Shown in pieces: positions 9,501-18,614 of a stretch of DNA of 42,791 bases (position 1 is the first letter of the stretch; each line of letters opens with the position of its first letter). Source of the stretch: a virus; IMG/VR virus record IMGVR_UViG_3300047386_000233, positions 1 to 42,791 of that record; one strand, written 5' to 3'. A program made the translations under genes and the position numbers. The notes under the pieces were generated by a model. It searched no databases and was not told the DNA's origin. It worked only from the letters and a program-made list of their open reading frames with translations.

Positions 9501-10639
9501 CTATAACTAAATCTAACAAATTTATCGTCTAGCCATTCTGAATCACCTCTCCAGTTTATATCGTAATCAGGATTATCGCTTATGCTAATAAAACTGCCAT
9601 CAGGCAATGTAGTTTCTTTATCTAAAGTTATTGTTATAGACTGAAAAGCACCTGTATTGTCAACAACTGAAACACTTGCAACTCTAGTGTCTACTGGTAT
9701 TCCTGAAACAGTAGAGGTAACTAAATCTCCTATTTTTGGTATACCATTATTACCGTTATACAAAAATTCGGCGTCTACAGTTGAGGCTCCTTTTATTTGA
9801 TAAGTCTTATTAGGGAATGTTCCTGTTATGGTAGCATTTCCTGATGAGCGGTTGGACATGTACTTACTGCTTTTGTTAGTCATCGAACTTCTGCTAAAAT
9901 CCAATTTAGTTCCGTTAGATATAGTAACACTACTTGACAGCGTTAATGTATTAGCAGCTGGCTTGCCTATGACAACAATCAAACCTGTTATTTGTTGTGT
10001 AGCTAATTTATCTTTTTCAGTAACTATGTCTCCAACTTTTACACCTGAAGAATCTGCGACTACTATTGTAGAAGAATTACTTGCTGCAGCTGTTAAGCTA
10101 GTTTGAAATCTATCCATTACTAATATAGGCTTATATGGAGCGTACTTAGCTACCGATATTTGATCCTCATTAGTGTAATGCCCTAAAGGTTTAGTAACAT
10201 TTATTTTTCTAGGTTGGTTATAATTGTCTGTCCAAAATAAAAAATCTTCAATTAAATTTATACCGGTAATGATATAATCTTTATTAAAATTTAAAAAAGA
10301 CCCTTGGACTAAAATAGTAGGTGCCTGCAGTCCAGTGCTTAAATTTACACTGAATATATAATGATCAGTATTGTTTGTTGCAATAAAATAACCTATATTG
10401 TTGCTTTCATCTACTGTATATCCTATTATTTCAATGTTCGGATCATTACTACCTGTAGACAAAGATAAATCAGATATTTTTACATTTCCTAAAATATTTT
10501 CAAATTCACCTACAGTAGACCCCTCGGATCTACTTATAGACAAGTTTTGAGCTTTTCTATATTCACCATTAGGCATTATACGAGGATCAAGATCTTGATT
10601 CATCTTGCCTTTAAGAAATGTATTTTTAATTTCAGCCAT
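6566..10639 (-). CDS. Large tail-tube ('muzzle'-like) protein, N-terminal part with Ig/cadherin-like insert (1357 aa)
   Basis: The start (MAEIKNTFLKGKMNQDLDPR, then NGEYRKAQNLSISRSEGSTVG) is characteristic of the largest tail-tube protein of crAss-like phages and many marine phages. Beta-rich sequence follows, with receptor- or tube-like features, up to a conserved-looking PAYSILDIFWETSLSGNL near residue 920. After that come repeated Ig/cadherin-like beta segments rich in Asn, Thr and Ser (for example NDTFSVSLNSNTNRFEI and NDVYTITVNVTYNDGSGTYT) to the C-terminus, which ends GNTNCPTPP. The usual remaining C-terminal domain is found on the next ORF. Role: tail nozzle/tube below the portal. It sits 6 bases after the ring protein gene. 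Confidence 0.85.
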   Translation of the reverse strand: MAEIKNTFLKGKMNQDLDPRIMPNGEYRKAQNLSISRSEGSTVGEFENILGNVKISDLSLSTGSNDPNIEIIGYTVDESNNIGYFIATNNTDHYIFSVNLSTGLQAPTILVQGSFLNFNKDYIITGINLIEDFLFWTDNYNQPRKINVTKPLGHYTNEDQISVAKYAPYKPILVMDRFQTSLTAAASNSSTIVVADSSGVKVGDIVTEKDKLATQQITGLIVVIGKPAANTLTLSSSVTISNGTKLDFSRSSMTNKSSKYMSNRSSGNATITGTFPNKTYQIKGASTVDAEFLYNGNNGIPKIGDLVTSTVSGIPVDTRVASVSVVDNTGAFQSITITLDKETTLPDGSFISISDNPDYDINWRGDSEWLDDKFVRFSYRFKFEDNEYSLMAPFSQPMFIPRNYSEFGGGLDSTTDDMDNAYKSTIISWFENNIDNILLKIPTPDGNANYTQLINNLHLSEIDILYKESDALAVKVLDTLNITPSTTVLPSIAYDDFIHGDISEYYVEYNYTSNKPYKTLPQNQTTRVSDKVPVKALSQEVIGNRIVYGNYLDKHSSPNKIAFSATAQNKDTRYDNYTQFPKHTLKQNRTYQVGFVLSDRYGRQSDVILSSYDDVSSIPGSTVFHPYNTLDRQTTDPVIQWLGDVLSVQLNETIGESGSSQDGHPGVYSTSNPLGWYSYKIVVKQQEQEYYNVYLPGFINGYPVTQQVDTNKLFFTTLISDNINKIPRNLKEVGPSDNEYNSDEIITIRVNNPIIDNKPQASYRKDTPWNAQYYPNSISQNVLSIATVRDMEIQAIPFKPAVTSGEYGESAILQTYNYFTPGDPTSGIEDVNEIPEPTGKIPWGTTGPDPSIYDGESNPLVVKISSTENGNNSIGARVFTTSVYDSSNNNQLSMIPFLSIAETKPAYSILDIFWETSLSGNLITLNSLIDSQYGGLVSANFTAATFPESINSEQAIGNNFDFITGSGSVAASSNITINNINITAPNQTVPNDTFSVSLNSNTNRFEIKSNSNSRFVYTSNSAVNDVYTITVNVTYNDGSGTYTDDITLNNISLTNVAPRNINCSNPTGLNNTSTVIKNFTVDDNGSADTSGTPAVNTLNLLWSKVGNGTKTVNGVTTDLDAGFFEFSNTVPGRLQMGSGYSLTNEVTYNITVKVSDLNGVGSDSLSTQCAIQFTTGIPNVPVAICRGNQRTPDTVNCAESIEYQFLASDIAGATGSYPTGYNQSGTIYYNVSDQAPSDVQPVSTGALTQGVMYINTSFRNTSTTATSEIIYTIQYRSDANSSWTQATKSTGGTVALSENLSSDNNITDTDSFTFNLEGEYRLITQRISGSGCSSGDSFFNVTFGDDTYGNTNCPTPP

Positions 10640-10645
10640 TTAATT

Positions 10646-11848
10646 CTAGTGTTTTATCCATTTAGATTTACCTCTCATTACTTGAACTATTTCATCAAGT
10701 TTTATGTTTGATAGTCTTATTTTAGCGTTTCTTAATTTAGCGCTTCTCTCTTGCTTTAATCTTCTAACTATATATTCAGGTTGGTTTATTCTAGAAGCTA
10801 CGATAGCGTGGCTTATATGAGCATATAAAGCCTCTTCTGCCAGCTTAGGAACTTGAGTATCCATATCGTAGGCTAATCCATCAGATATATACTCTAAAAC
10901 TATAAGTGCGCCAGCTAAATTACTTGAGAAAGACATCTTGCCTTCTCTGTGGTTTATAGTAAACCATCCGTTTACTTGAGCATACTGAGGATCTAATCCG
11001 TAATTTTGACCTAAAAGCTGCTCATCCCAACCCCAATTGTCATATCCTTCGTTATATAAATCTTCTACATTATCTTGATTTATTAAAGTATCGTCTGCTG
11101 TTCGCCATCTTTCCTCTGTTATCGATGTTCCCTCAAGGTTGTTACCAAAGTTGTCTTGTGTTGGCACACCCTTAGAATCCTGTACAGGTGTTTCAAATGG
11201 GTTTGTAGTTAAATTGTTTGCAGGATATATAGGTCTTTTTACACCTAACTGATCTATCCAGGACACCTTTGTGTAGTTTACGTAATCTTGTGGTATCACG
11301 ACACTTAATTCAGGCGGTATATTTAATTCTTGTGATTTGATACTTTTTAATGTATCATAGCTAAATTCCTGCATTCCACGTTTAGCGTGAAATATTATAT
11401 CTGTTCTTTTGCAACTAGGTATTAATTTACCAGTTCCAACATAAGCTATTTGAAAGTTGTTTATTACATCTTCTAAAGAGATGTAACTGTAACTACCGTA
11501 ATTTTCTTCAACAGTATTACCGTAAGCATCTCTGTTTCCATATTCACCACCACTTAATATTTTTAATTGAACAACAATACTTGTATTAGCTGCTAAATTA
11601 CCTGTAAATGTTATTGTATTACCTGAAACAGTGTAAGCTGAAGTGTATTCTGTATATGTTAAAACACCAGCGTTTGCGGTGTATAACTTAAAATTATTTA
11701 AAGCGTAGTTTTGCTGAAGAGGATCATAACTACCAAATACTAGTTCAGTATCAAATGTAGTTGTGAAGGCTTGCCCAGCACCAGCTGCAGATAAGAACTT
11801 TTGTGTACCCGCGTAATATTGCTGATTATTTTCTGTAATTAAGCCCAT
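10646..11848 (-). CDS. Tail ring/adaptor protein (400 aa)
   Basis: An N-terminal beta-rich domain (about 1-110) precedes a conserved C-terminal part. The signature stretches are AKRGMQEFSYDTLKSIKSQE, VVIPQDYVNYTKVSWIDQLG, INHREGKMSFSSNLAG and a C-terminus of NAKIRLSNIKLDEI followed by RGKSKWIKH. From memory these are typical of ring/adaptor (tail tubular A-like) proteins in marine and crAss-like phages that sit between portal and tail tube. It is located between the smaller ring protein and the giant tail protein, as expected. There is no membrane segment or catalytic motif. Confidence 0.85.
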   Translation of the reverse strand: MGLITENNQQYYAGTQKFLSAAGAGQAFTTTFDTELVFGSYDPLQQNYALNNFKLYTANAGVLTYTEYTSAYTVSGNTITFTGNLAANTSIVVQLKILSGGEYGNRDAYGNTVEENYGSYSYISLEDVINNFQIAYVGTGKLIPSCKRTDIIFHAKRGMQEFSYDTLKSIKSQELNIPPELSVVIPQDYVNYTKVSWIDQLGVKRPIYPANNLTTNPFETPVQDSKGVPTQDNFGNNLEGTSITEERWRTADDTLINQDNVEDLYNEGYDNWGWDEQLLGQNYGLDPQYAQVNGWFTINHREGKMSFSSNLAGALIVLEYISDGLAYDMDTQVPKLAEEALYAHISHAIVASRINQPEYIVRRLKQERSAKLRNAKIRLSNIKLDEIVQVMRGKSKWIKH

Positions 11849-11854
11849 GTATTA

Positions 11855-12550
11855 TTAAGATTTTTCGTTTATGTCTTCTTGTTGTATTTTTTGTGCCGCT
11901 ACTTGTATTATAGTAGGGTCTTGTATTATAACTCCTGAGTATAATAATATACCTGTAACAACATCAACTTGCTCAGATGGATGTAGTTCGAAGTTTACTG
12001 AAGAACTAGGGTCATAAATATACTGTCCTAAGCTACCAACTGAATATCCCCAATTTATCATTGCAGGTTGTTTCAAGTAGGATACTTGAATATCAGATGT
12101 TATACTTGTTGGATATACACTTATTTTAGTGTCTTCGTATAAAAATACAGGTTGTTTTTTAGTTGGCGCAAGTAATGGTGCTCTTTTTATTTTGTACCAT
12201 TCGTTTCTTTCCACCATTTGAGCTTCAATAGTATCGTTATAAATTACAGTACCTAGCCTATAAAAGTTTGGCAATGAAGCGGTTGTGAAGTGATCTGTTG
12301 AAAATGTAGGTGTGGCTATTGTTTTAAATATATCTAGTTTTTCTTCTAGGTTTTTAACTCTGTTAGCATACTCATTATCATTCTCCGGTATACGTAACTG
12401 TTGATTCAGGTCACTCATATATTTTTCAAATATACCTTGCTGAACTTGATTACCTACTTTATTAAACTCATCTGGGGTTATATAACCTCTCTGTTGTTGG
12501 TTAAGTATTAATAAGACAGTTTTATAAACTAAATCTACATTTATAGCCAT
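11855..12550 (-). CDS. Small ring/head-tail connector protein (231 aa)
   Basis: The N-terminus (MAINVDLVYKTVLLILNQQQ, then RGYITPDEFNKVGNQ) matches the start of ring/connector proteins in crAss-like and similar phages, from memory. Residues 30-80 form a helical region with a short coiled coil (NRVKNLEEKLDIF). The remainder alternates beta strands and helices. It lies directly upstream of the larger ring protein with only 6 bases between them. A structural role at the head-tail junction is inferred from this context and the conserved N-terminus. Confidence 0.82.
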   Translation of the reverse strand: MAINVDLVYKTVLLILNQQQRGYITPDEFNKVGNQVQQGIFEKYMSDLNQQLRIPENDNEYANRVKNLEEKLDIFKTIATPTFSTDHFTTASLPNFYRLGTVIYNDTIEAQMVERNEWYKIKRAPLLAPTKKQPVFLYEDTKISVYPTSITSDIQVSYLKQPAMINWGYSVGSLGQYIYDPSSSVNFELHPSEQVDVVTGILLYSGVIIQDPTIIQVAAQKIQQEDINEKS

Positions 12551-12575
12551 TATTTATTTTTTTATTATAATACCA

Positions 12576-12598
12576 GCCAGCCACGTTAAGTGACTAGC
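12576..12598 (-). terminator. Hairpin between two late genes, possible weak terminator or processing site
   Basis: On the minus strand, GCTAGTCAC and GTGGCTGGC form a 9-bp stem (three G-T pairs) with a 5-base loop TTAAC. It lies between the stop at 12617 and the start at 12550. No clear T-run follows on the transcribed strand, so it may attenuate or stabilise the transcript rather than end it. Confidence 0.35.
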
Positions 12599-12616
12599 TA
12601 ATATTAGTATTACATG

Positions 12617-13459
12617 TTATTCTAAGTTTTTCTCTACTGACCTATAAACTTCTACACCTTCGTCGGTTTTAAAGTAAGCTGCCATTGCAGAGTAAGGATT
12701 TTCATCAAAAGGTACAGTCATTAATTTCCTACCATTTGATCCCCAAGTAAATGTTCTTTGATCTTGAGATAATTTTATAATACCCATTTCAGAAGCTTTT
12801 ATAGCTATGTTTCTTAATTGAACATTATCGTCGTTTGCTAGCTCCATGAATAAATCTGGGCTTTTCTTTGCAAACAATAAAAGATCTCTTTTTAATTCTT
12901 TAGTTGTCATAGTTGAAACCTTAGAACCTAATTCAACGCGAAGTATTGCTTCAGCATCATCAATATCCATGGTTCTTGCAGCCATCATTGCGTCAATTTG
13001 AACTTCTAAATCCTCTAATTCATCTTCAGCTATAGCAACAGGATTGTGTTCATAGTATTTGTTGCCCAACAATGGGTGATATAGAGATAATAATTTTTGT
13101 AGATTTTGTTGTTCTTTTTTAACGTAAAGTACACCGTCTTTAAACATTATATGTCCCAATGTAGCTTGCCCACTTTGCTCGTCTATAAAAGGAGAATTTT
13201 GATTGGTCGCGTATCTAATTTCTCTTTGTATTCCTTTTTTCTTATCAAAGTATAATAAAGGATGTCTTGATGTGTGTTTTGATGAAATTGTTAAAGTTAA
13301 AGGTGCTTGACCTATAACTATATACATTCTATCTTTTATTTCCCAACTTGGTTTTGCTGGTTCTTGTTTTTTTGGAGCAGTCATTACTTCTTGCTCTTGT
13401 ACTATTTCTTTATTTGCTACAGGCTTTTTAGCTGTAGGCTTTTTTGCATTTGCTGCCAT
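12617..13459 (-). CDS. Virion structural protein downstream of major capsid gene (280 aa)
   Basis: Residues 1-40 are Lys/Pro/Ala-rich and probably disordered. A compact domain follows with RHPLLYFDKKKGIQREIRYA, NQNSPFIDEQSG and LYVKKEQQNLQKLLSLYHP. An acidic helical part (AEDELEDLEVQIDAMMAART) and a C-terminal domain come after. I recall similar proteins immediately after the major capsid gene in marine T4-like and crAss-like phages, where the function is not settled. Head completion or decoration is possible. It is separated from the capsid gene by an 86-base gap with a hairpin. Confidence 0.8.
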   Translation of the reverse strand: MAANAKKPTAKKPVANKEIVQEQEVMTAPKKQEPAKPSWEIKDRMYIVIGQAPLTLTISSKHTSRHPLLYFDKKKGIQREIRYATNQNSPFIDEQSGQATLGHIMFKDGVLYVKKEQQNLQKLLSLYHPLLGNKYYEHNPVAIAEDELEDLEVQIDAMMAARTMDIDDAEAILRVELGSKVSTMTTKELKRDLLLFAKKSPDLFMELANDDNVQLRNIAIKASEMGIIKLSQDQRTFTWGSNGRKLMTVPFDENPYSAMAAYFKTDEGVEVYRSVEKNLE

Positions 13460-13495
13460 AATATAATATAATAAAATTTTTAATAAGAGTAATAA

Positions 13496-13522
13496 TTACC
13501 CCTGTCAGTTCAACAAGGGTAA
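13496..13522 (-). terminator. Hairpin after the major capsid gene
   Basis: TTACCC and GGGTAA form a 6-bp stem around a 15-base loop. It lies 24-50 bases past the capsid stop codon in the direction of transcription and is followed by an AT-rich run (ATTATTACTCTTATTA). It may partly terminate, or protect the 3' end of, the abundant capsid transcript. The absence of a continuous T-tract keeps this tentative. Confidence 0.35.
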
Positions 13523-13545
13523 CTACTACATTAATTTAATCAGTA

Positions 13546-15027
13546 CTAGTCTGTGAATAACACAAAGTTATTAGCTCCTTGAGTTACTAAACATCTTTCA
13601 GATAAGAAGTGAACCTCCATAGCATCTAAATCAGAAGTAGCAGCGCCACCTACAGATCCAGTGATCCAGTTTTTCATTCTTCTATCATCAGCTTGAGAAG
13701 CTCTATATCTTACGTGTAAGAAAGGTCTTCTGATGTTAGTTCCTAATATTTGGTCATAAACTGTAGAAGTTCCGGCAGGTACTAATACACCTTCGATACC
13801 AGCATCAGCAACACCTCCACGAGTAGAAGCATCGTTTAAGTATTTCCAGTCAGTTTTGTAGAAGTCATAAGAACCTCTTCTGAATCCAGAGAAACCTAAG
13901 TTTAATGCCATTTCTTCAGAGTTTTCAAATACACCAAAAGAACTACCCCCTGCATACACAGCAGCAGTTGGTGATCCTAAAGGACCATTAGCTCCAATAC
14001 CACCTAACATATCATCAAAATCTAAAGAAGTTTCTCTATTTAAGAATAACATGTTTTCTTCGATAGCTCCCTGAGTATCCAAGTTTTTAAGTATTGAATC
14101 AAACTGAGCTAAACCAGTTGCTGCAGTAAAGTCTACTAATACATTTCCACGGCTTTTAACAGCAGCGAAAAGACCTTCAGTACCTCTAGCAGTTGTAGTT
14201 GAGCTTCCAGATTTCAATTCGCCTTCTACCATAGACATTTCTAAGTAGTCTTCAAAACGTAGTCTAGTTTCAGACTCAGCTTTTAAGTACCATAAGAAAC
14301 CTCCTTGACCAGACTCAGTAGCTACTTCAACCCATCCAATCTGAGCAGTGTCAGATCCGTTGATTGCATACTTGTCTTTAATGATAATAGGAGAGTTAGA
14401 ATACTGAGTGAAAGAAGGGGTTACAGAAATTCTATTAGAATCTCCAGTTCCTTTTCCATATTCAGATCCGTAAACAAAGATTTTTAAGTTTGGTCCACCA
14501 GTTACTAAGTCAACTTCAGCAGCACCACCACCGGTTCCGTCTAAAGCTTCTTGAGAGTAAGGTGCTACAGTTAATGCACCAGCAGCTAAAGCACTACCAG
14601 GAGTTGCACCAGATGCAACAACGTAACAGTTTAATTCTGCTCCATTTGCAGGGTTCATCACTACAATTGTAGAACCAGGAGATACAACGTTCTCAATACC
14701 AGCTGCTACAGGAATAGTTAAAGTAGATACTTTTGCTCCTACTGCTCCAGCTACAGTTGCTATAACATTTTCGTAAGAGATGTGTAATCTATTTTGCTCA
14801 GACCATACTACTTGGTCAGAAGTCATTGGCATTTCAGCTCCTACCATTCTTAAGAAACCTCCTAAAGTTCTATTTCCATAGCGCTCTACTTCAGCTTCAT
14901 AAATTTCCGGTAAGTACTGTTGTGCGAAGTCACTCGTTCCATCAGTAAAGTTTAAATAATTGCCTTCTAAGGCTTGTTTTTTTGGCGTTGGGACTAAACT
15001 TCCGAACGCTGGGCTTACATTTGCCAT
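13546..15027 (-). CDS. Major capsid protein (493 aa)
   Basis: The segment DFAQQYLPEIYEAEVERYGN, followed by GGFLRMVGAEMPMTSDQVVW near residues 33-75, is a strong signature of HK97-fold major capsid proteins in crAss-like and marine Bacteroidetes phages, from memory. The length fits that family. The C-terminal part (RRPFLHVRYRASQADDRRMKN) is also typical. The frame has a more regular, GC-richer codon choice than its neighbours, consistent with a highly expressed gene. It follows the scaffold gene by 14 bases behind an A/T-rich leader and is followed by a hairpin. Confidence 0.92.
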   Translation of the reverse strand: MANVSPAFGSLVPTPKKQALEGNYLNFTDGTSDFAQQYLPEIYEAEVERYGNRTLGGFLRMVGAEMPMTSDQVVWSEQNRLHISYENVIATVAGAVGAKVSTLTIPVAAGIENVVSPGSTIVVMNPANGAELNCYVVASGATPGSALAAGALTVAPYSQEALDGTGGGAAEVDLVTGGPNLKIFVYGSEYGKGTGDSNRISVTPSFTQYSNSPIIIKDKYAINGSDTAQIGWVEVATESGQGGFLWYLKAESETRLRFEDYLEMSMVEGELKSGSSTTTARGTEGLFAAVKSRGNVLVDFTAATGLAQFDSILKNLDTQGAIEENMLFLNRETSLDFDDMLGGIGANGPLGSPTAAVYAGGSSFGVFENSEEMALNLGFSGFRRGSYDFYKTDWKYLNDASTRGGVADAGIEGVLVPAGTSTVYDQILGTNIRRPFLHVRYRASQADDRRMKNWITGSVGGAATSDLDAMEVHFLSERCLVTQGANNFVLFTD

Positions 15028-15041
15028 AATTTTAATTTTTT

Positions 15042-16178
15042 TTAGTTAAATTTTTTTGTTTTAATTCTAAGTTTAGAAGAATCATAACCGCTTATTGACT
15101 TAACTTTTATTCCATTTACAAACTCACCCGAGGCGGTTTGCCTTGGTTCTGTGCTAGGATTTTTAGACTTGTTAACTATTTCTTTAGTAGCGTCTGTTCT
15201 TCCTTGTTCATAAAAATGATTAATAATCTTGTCAGCATTTGAAGCGATATAAATAGCCTTGTGATAACCTTCTGTATCTTTTACATTACCTTTTTCGTCA
15301 AGAAACTTTCCTACGAAATTGTTAATGCTTGATTGGCTCTCTGCAACTTTACCCGGGTCTTGTAAACCATATCTAAACTTCTTTTTACCTACATTAAAGT
15401 CAAAACCTTTGAATTCATTAGTAAAGTAATTATTTGTTTTTGATTTAAAGTCCGAGTGCTGCTGCTCAGCTACTTTCTGATCTTCTTGATATCGGTTGAA
15501 AAACTCCATTGCTTTTTGTTGTTCCTGAGTAACGCCGGGTCTCAACTTGATTTCGTCGTAATATTTACTCTTGGTGTTTTCCAAAAAGCCTTTTGCTTTT
15601 GCAACTTCTTCTTTAAACGCAAGTTTCTTTTTGCGTATATCTTTTTCCTCGTCTATGTCTTCATCGTAATCGTAGTCCTCTAATAGTAGGCTAACGTCAT
15701 CTGATTCTAGATAAGGTTTTGTTTGTTTATAATATTCTCTTAATAATGTTTTATCATCAACATTTGAGTAGTCTGCGTTTAGTCTAACATAGTCTTCTAC
15801 TGATCCGCCTGTTTCTTCCATGAATGTAACAAGTTTTTCTATGTTTTCCGGTAATACTCTTTGTTCAGCTACCTGTTTATACTCTTCAGCGGCTGATTGT
15901 AATTGATCATTTGGAGAAGTATCGTCGCTTTCGTCTACAATCTCTATAATACCATCCTCTTGTTCTGTTTCCGACGTGTCGTTAACAACTACAACGGGCT
16001 CTTCAATAACATCTTCTTTAACTTCTGGTATTACTACTTTAGCAGGTTCTTCTGCTGCTACTTCCTTCGCTTCATCTATATTAACCTTTATAGGTTCATT
16101 AGATTGATTGCCTAATTTCTTAGGGCTTGTTTTCTTGGATTTAATTTTAAAATCCCCTTCTTGTTTTACTTCTGACAT
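15042..16178 (-). CDS. Capsid scaffolding protein (378 aa)
   Basis: The first 25 residues are Lys-rich. Residues 30-130 are very acidic and low in complexity (VVIPEVKEDVIEEPVVVVND). A charged helical coiled-coil middle (about 140-260) precedes a basic C-terminus (LRIKTKKFN). This composition, and the position between portal and major capsid protein, is that of a scaffold protein. No protease motif is seen, so proteolytic removal of the scaffold would need an enzyme from elsewhere. Confidence 0.82.
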   Translation of the reverse strand: MSEVKQEGDFKIKSKKTSPKKLGNQSNEPIKVNIDEAKEVAAEEPAKVVIPEVKEDVIEEPVVVVNDTSETEQEDGIIEIVDESDDTSPNDQLQSAAEEYKQVAEQRVLPENIEKLVTFMEETGGSVEDYVRLNADYSNVDDKTLLREYYKQTKPYLESDDVSLLLEDYDYDEDIDEEKDIRKKKLAFKEEVAKAKGFLENTKSKYYDEIKLRPGVTQEQQKAMEFFNRYQEDQKVAEQQHSDFKSKTNNYFTNEFKGFDFNVGKKKFRYGLQDPGKVAESQSSINNFVGKFLDEKGNVKDTEGYHKAIYIASNADKIINHFYEQGRTDATKEIVNKSKNPSTEPRQTASGEFVNGIKVKSISGYDSSKLRIKTKKFN

Positions 16179-16205
16179 AATATAATATAATTAAATAATT
16201 GTTTA

Positions 16206-18614
16206 TTAGCTAGGGCCGAACTCTTCTATTCCAAATCCACCTAACACATCATTACCTGATGATTCAAAGTTTTTAGGTAATCCCTCTGTTTGTCTTTGTT
16301 GTATCAACTCAGACTGTTGGGACCCTTGCATTTTTATTCTTTTATCTTTTCTATCTTCAATTTCTTTCTCTTTAGCTCCTTCTGCGTTGGCTCTTACTTG
16401 AGCTAGCTGCATATTGAAGTTAAATTCTTCAGCCATCAACTCTCTTTTTATTTGAGCTTCAGTTTGCATTCTTTGTATTTCAAACTGCGACTTGGCTTGC
16501 TCTATGCTAACTTTTTCCTGGGTGAGTGCTTGTTGTTTCTGCACTTCAGCCATTGCTGCTTTTTCAGACGCTTCAGCATTTGCTTGCGCTTGTGCTTGAA
16601 TATTAGCTTGCTGTTGTTCTTGCTCTCTTTTTATTTTTTGTTTTTGCCTAAGCTTTAAGAATTGGTTAGCTAGTTTTATGTTTTTTATTTGTCTAATATC
16701 AATCGCATCGGATAAAGCAATTGCTTGCGTTTGTAAAGCTACTTGTATATTTTGTTCTAACAAAGCTTTTTCTTCATCTTCTGGTTCAAGCTCTAAATAA
16801 ATACCAAAATCATGCAACTGCAAACTCATTAATTCCTCAAGAGTTTTAGTATTAAATGTACTTATAGCATTTGTTAAAGCATTTTCTGTTAAAGGGTTTT
16901 CAATCACATCAGCTACCTTCAGACTTATGTTTTCACATGTTCTAACAGTTAGATACAATAAAGAGTCTAACACGTGTTTAGTCGCAATATTGGAAGCGTT
17001 GGCTGCCATTTTTTGTAAACCTACTAAAGAATCTTTATTAGGAGCACTACCATCTCTTGCTTCATTTAATCCGGTTACATCTCTTATCATTTGTAAATAA
17101 TACTGATATGTACCTATTAAACTTTGTATTTTTGCTTGACCGCTTGAAGACGATAATTCTTGCACAGGTACTTTACCTCTATTTAATTCACCGTCTTGAG
17201 TCAATGATCTACCTACAACAGAACCTGTTTGAAAGTACATGTTTAATGCTTCGGCTGGATTGTATGTTGTCCCGTTACCTAAATCTACTTCAGCTAAACC
17301 ATCCATATCTAAGAATACACCATCTGGTACTATTCTAGACATTACTTGTTGTAATTTAAGATGTGTTATTTGAATCATATCAGCAAAGCTAGTAATTTTA
17401 CTAACTATAGACTCTATACGTCCTTTATACATTCTAGGTGCTGATATACAGTAATTCATCATTACTTTTGTAGTATCAGCTGTTGGTCTAGTCATATTTT
17501 CAGCCAACTTCCATTCTAGCATTATATTTGTACCTAACACTTTTGCTCCAGTATATAAAACTTCTATTGTTCTAGATATTCTTTCAAAGTTATCGTTAGC
17601 CGGGGGGTTAAACGTGTCAGGCTTTTCTAATGTTTTTTCTAATCCTTGATCTGTTTTCTTTATTTTAAATACTTGGTCTGAATATGTTTTGTACTCAAAG
17701 TATAATACTTGTATTGTATTTTCATCATAATTACCCCAGTTAGTTACATACTGTGAATTACCAGGCATATCCTGTATTTTTTCTAATTCAGCTGGTGATA
17801 AATTTGGAAACTGCTTTTTAAGCTCTGCTAAAGAAATTGATTTAACTTCACCTACATAATATATATCCTCAAAGTTTGGATCCTCTGTATATGAATAAAT
17901 CATATTAGCAGGGTCAACATAGTCAGTAACGATACCTTCTGCTTTGTTAAACGATGTTTTAACAGCTCCAATACCTATAGTAGTTAAATCATGAGCCAAA
18001 CGTTTTTTTGTTTGCTCATACTTATTAAAAGCTAATACATTATTTATAACCTCCTCTTCTGCAATTTCTACATTTTGCTTAGGTGTCATTTGTAAATGTA
18101 TATCTAACTCTTCTCTGTTCTCAGGTAAACTTTCTAAGTCTCCTGTTGTTGAGAAGTCCATACCTAAGTTTTGTTTTATGTTTAACAAAGCTTTTTTAGT
18201 ATTCATATCTTTTTCAACGGCCGCTGCGTAATCTGTTCTGCTTTTTACAGAAAAAGGATCTTGAGCAAAAGCGTTTATATCGTATGACTTGTTTGACATT
18301 CCGTTTACAACAATATCAACAAATTTTGATATAACTGGTATTGGTTTCCAATCTAAATTAAGATAAGATAAATCGCCATTAATAGACAATTCATCTTTAT
18401 ACTTTTGTATTGATTGCTCACCTCTAGCGTATAAACGTAGCGAGTGAAAGCTATTCCAATTGTTTAAGTATCTATTACCATTACCTCTTCCTTGATTGAA
18501 CCATTCTTGTTCAATAGCTCTAGAGACTTGTAAGCCATAATCGTAACTAGCTTTTACTTCGTCGCTAACAACCTGGTTAGGGAAAGAACTATCGGTATTT
18601 GTTTGTATTTTCAT
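16206..18614 (-). CDS. Portal protein (802 aa)
   Basis: The sequence LRLYARGEQSIQKYKDELSI, then GDLSYLNLDWKPIPVISKF near residues 60-105, is typical of portal proteins from marine and crAss-like phages, from memory. The size fits that family. Residues 640-760 are a long Gln/Ala/Glu-rich coiled coil (EVQKQQALTQEKVSIEQAKS), expected of the portal barrel or clip extension inside the head. The ATG lies directly after the TerL stop with no gap, so the two are translationally linked. The portal forms the DNA entry ring at one capsid vertex. Confidence 0.92.
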   Translation of the reverse strand: MKIQTNTDSSFPNQVVSDEVKASYDYGLQVSRAIEQEWFNQGRGNGNRYLNNWNSFHSLRLYARGEQSIQKYKDELSINGDLSYLNLDWKPIPVISKFVDIVVNGMSNKSYDINAFAQDPFSVKSRTDYAAAVEKDMNTKKALLNIKQNLGMDFSTTGDLESLPENREELDIHLQMTPKQNVEIAEEEVINNVLAFNKYEQTKKRLAHDLTTIGIGAVKTSFNKAEGIVTDYVDPANMIYSYTEDPNFEDIYYVGEVKSISLAELKKQFPNLSPAELEKIQDMPGNSQYVTNWGNYDENTIQVLYFEYKTYSDQVFKIKKTDQGLEKTLEKPDTFNPPANDNFERISRTIEVLYTGAKVLGTNIMLEWKLAENMTRPTADTTKVMMNYCISAPRMYKGRIESIVSKITSFADMIQITHLKLQQVMSRIVPDGVFLDMDGLAEVDLGNGTTYNPAEALNMYFQTGSVVGRSLTQDGELNRGKVPVQELSSSSGQAKIQSLIGTYQYYLQMIRDVTGLNEARDGSAPNKDSLVGLQKMAANASNIATKHVLDSLLYLTVRTCENISLKVADVIENPLTENALTNAISTFNTKTLEELMSLQLHDFGIYLELEPEDEEKALLEQNIQVALQTQAIALSDAIDIRQIKNIKLANQFLKLRQKQKIKREQEQQQANIQAQAQANAEASEKAAMAEVQKQQALTQEKVSIEQAKSQFEIQRMQTEAQIKRELMAEEFNFNMQLAQVRANAEGAKEKEIEDRKDKRIKMQGSQQSELIQQRQTEGLPKNFESSGNDVLGGFGIEEFGPS

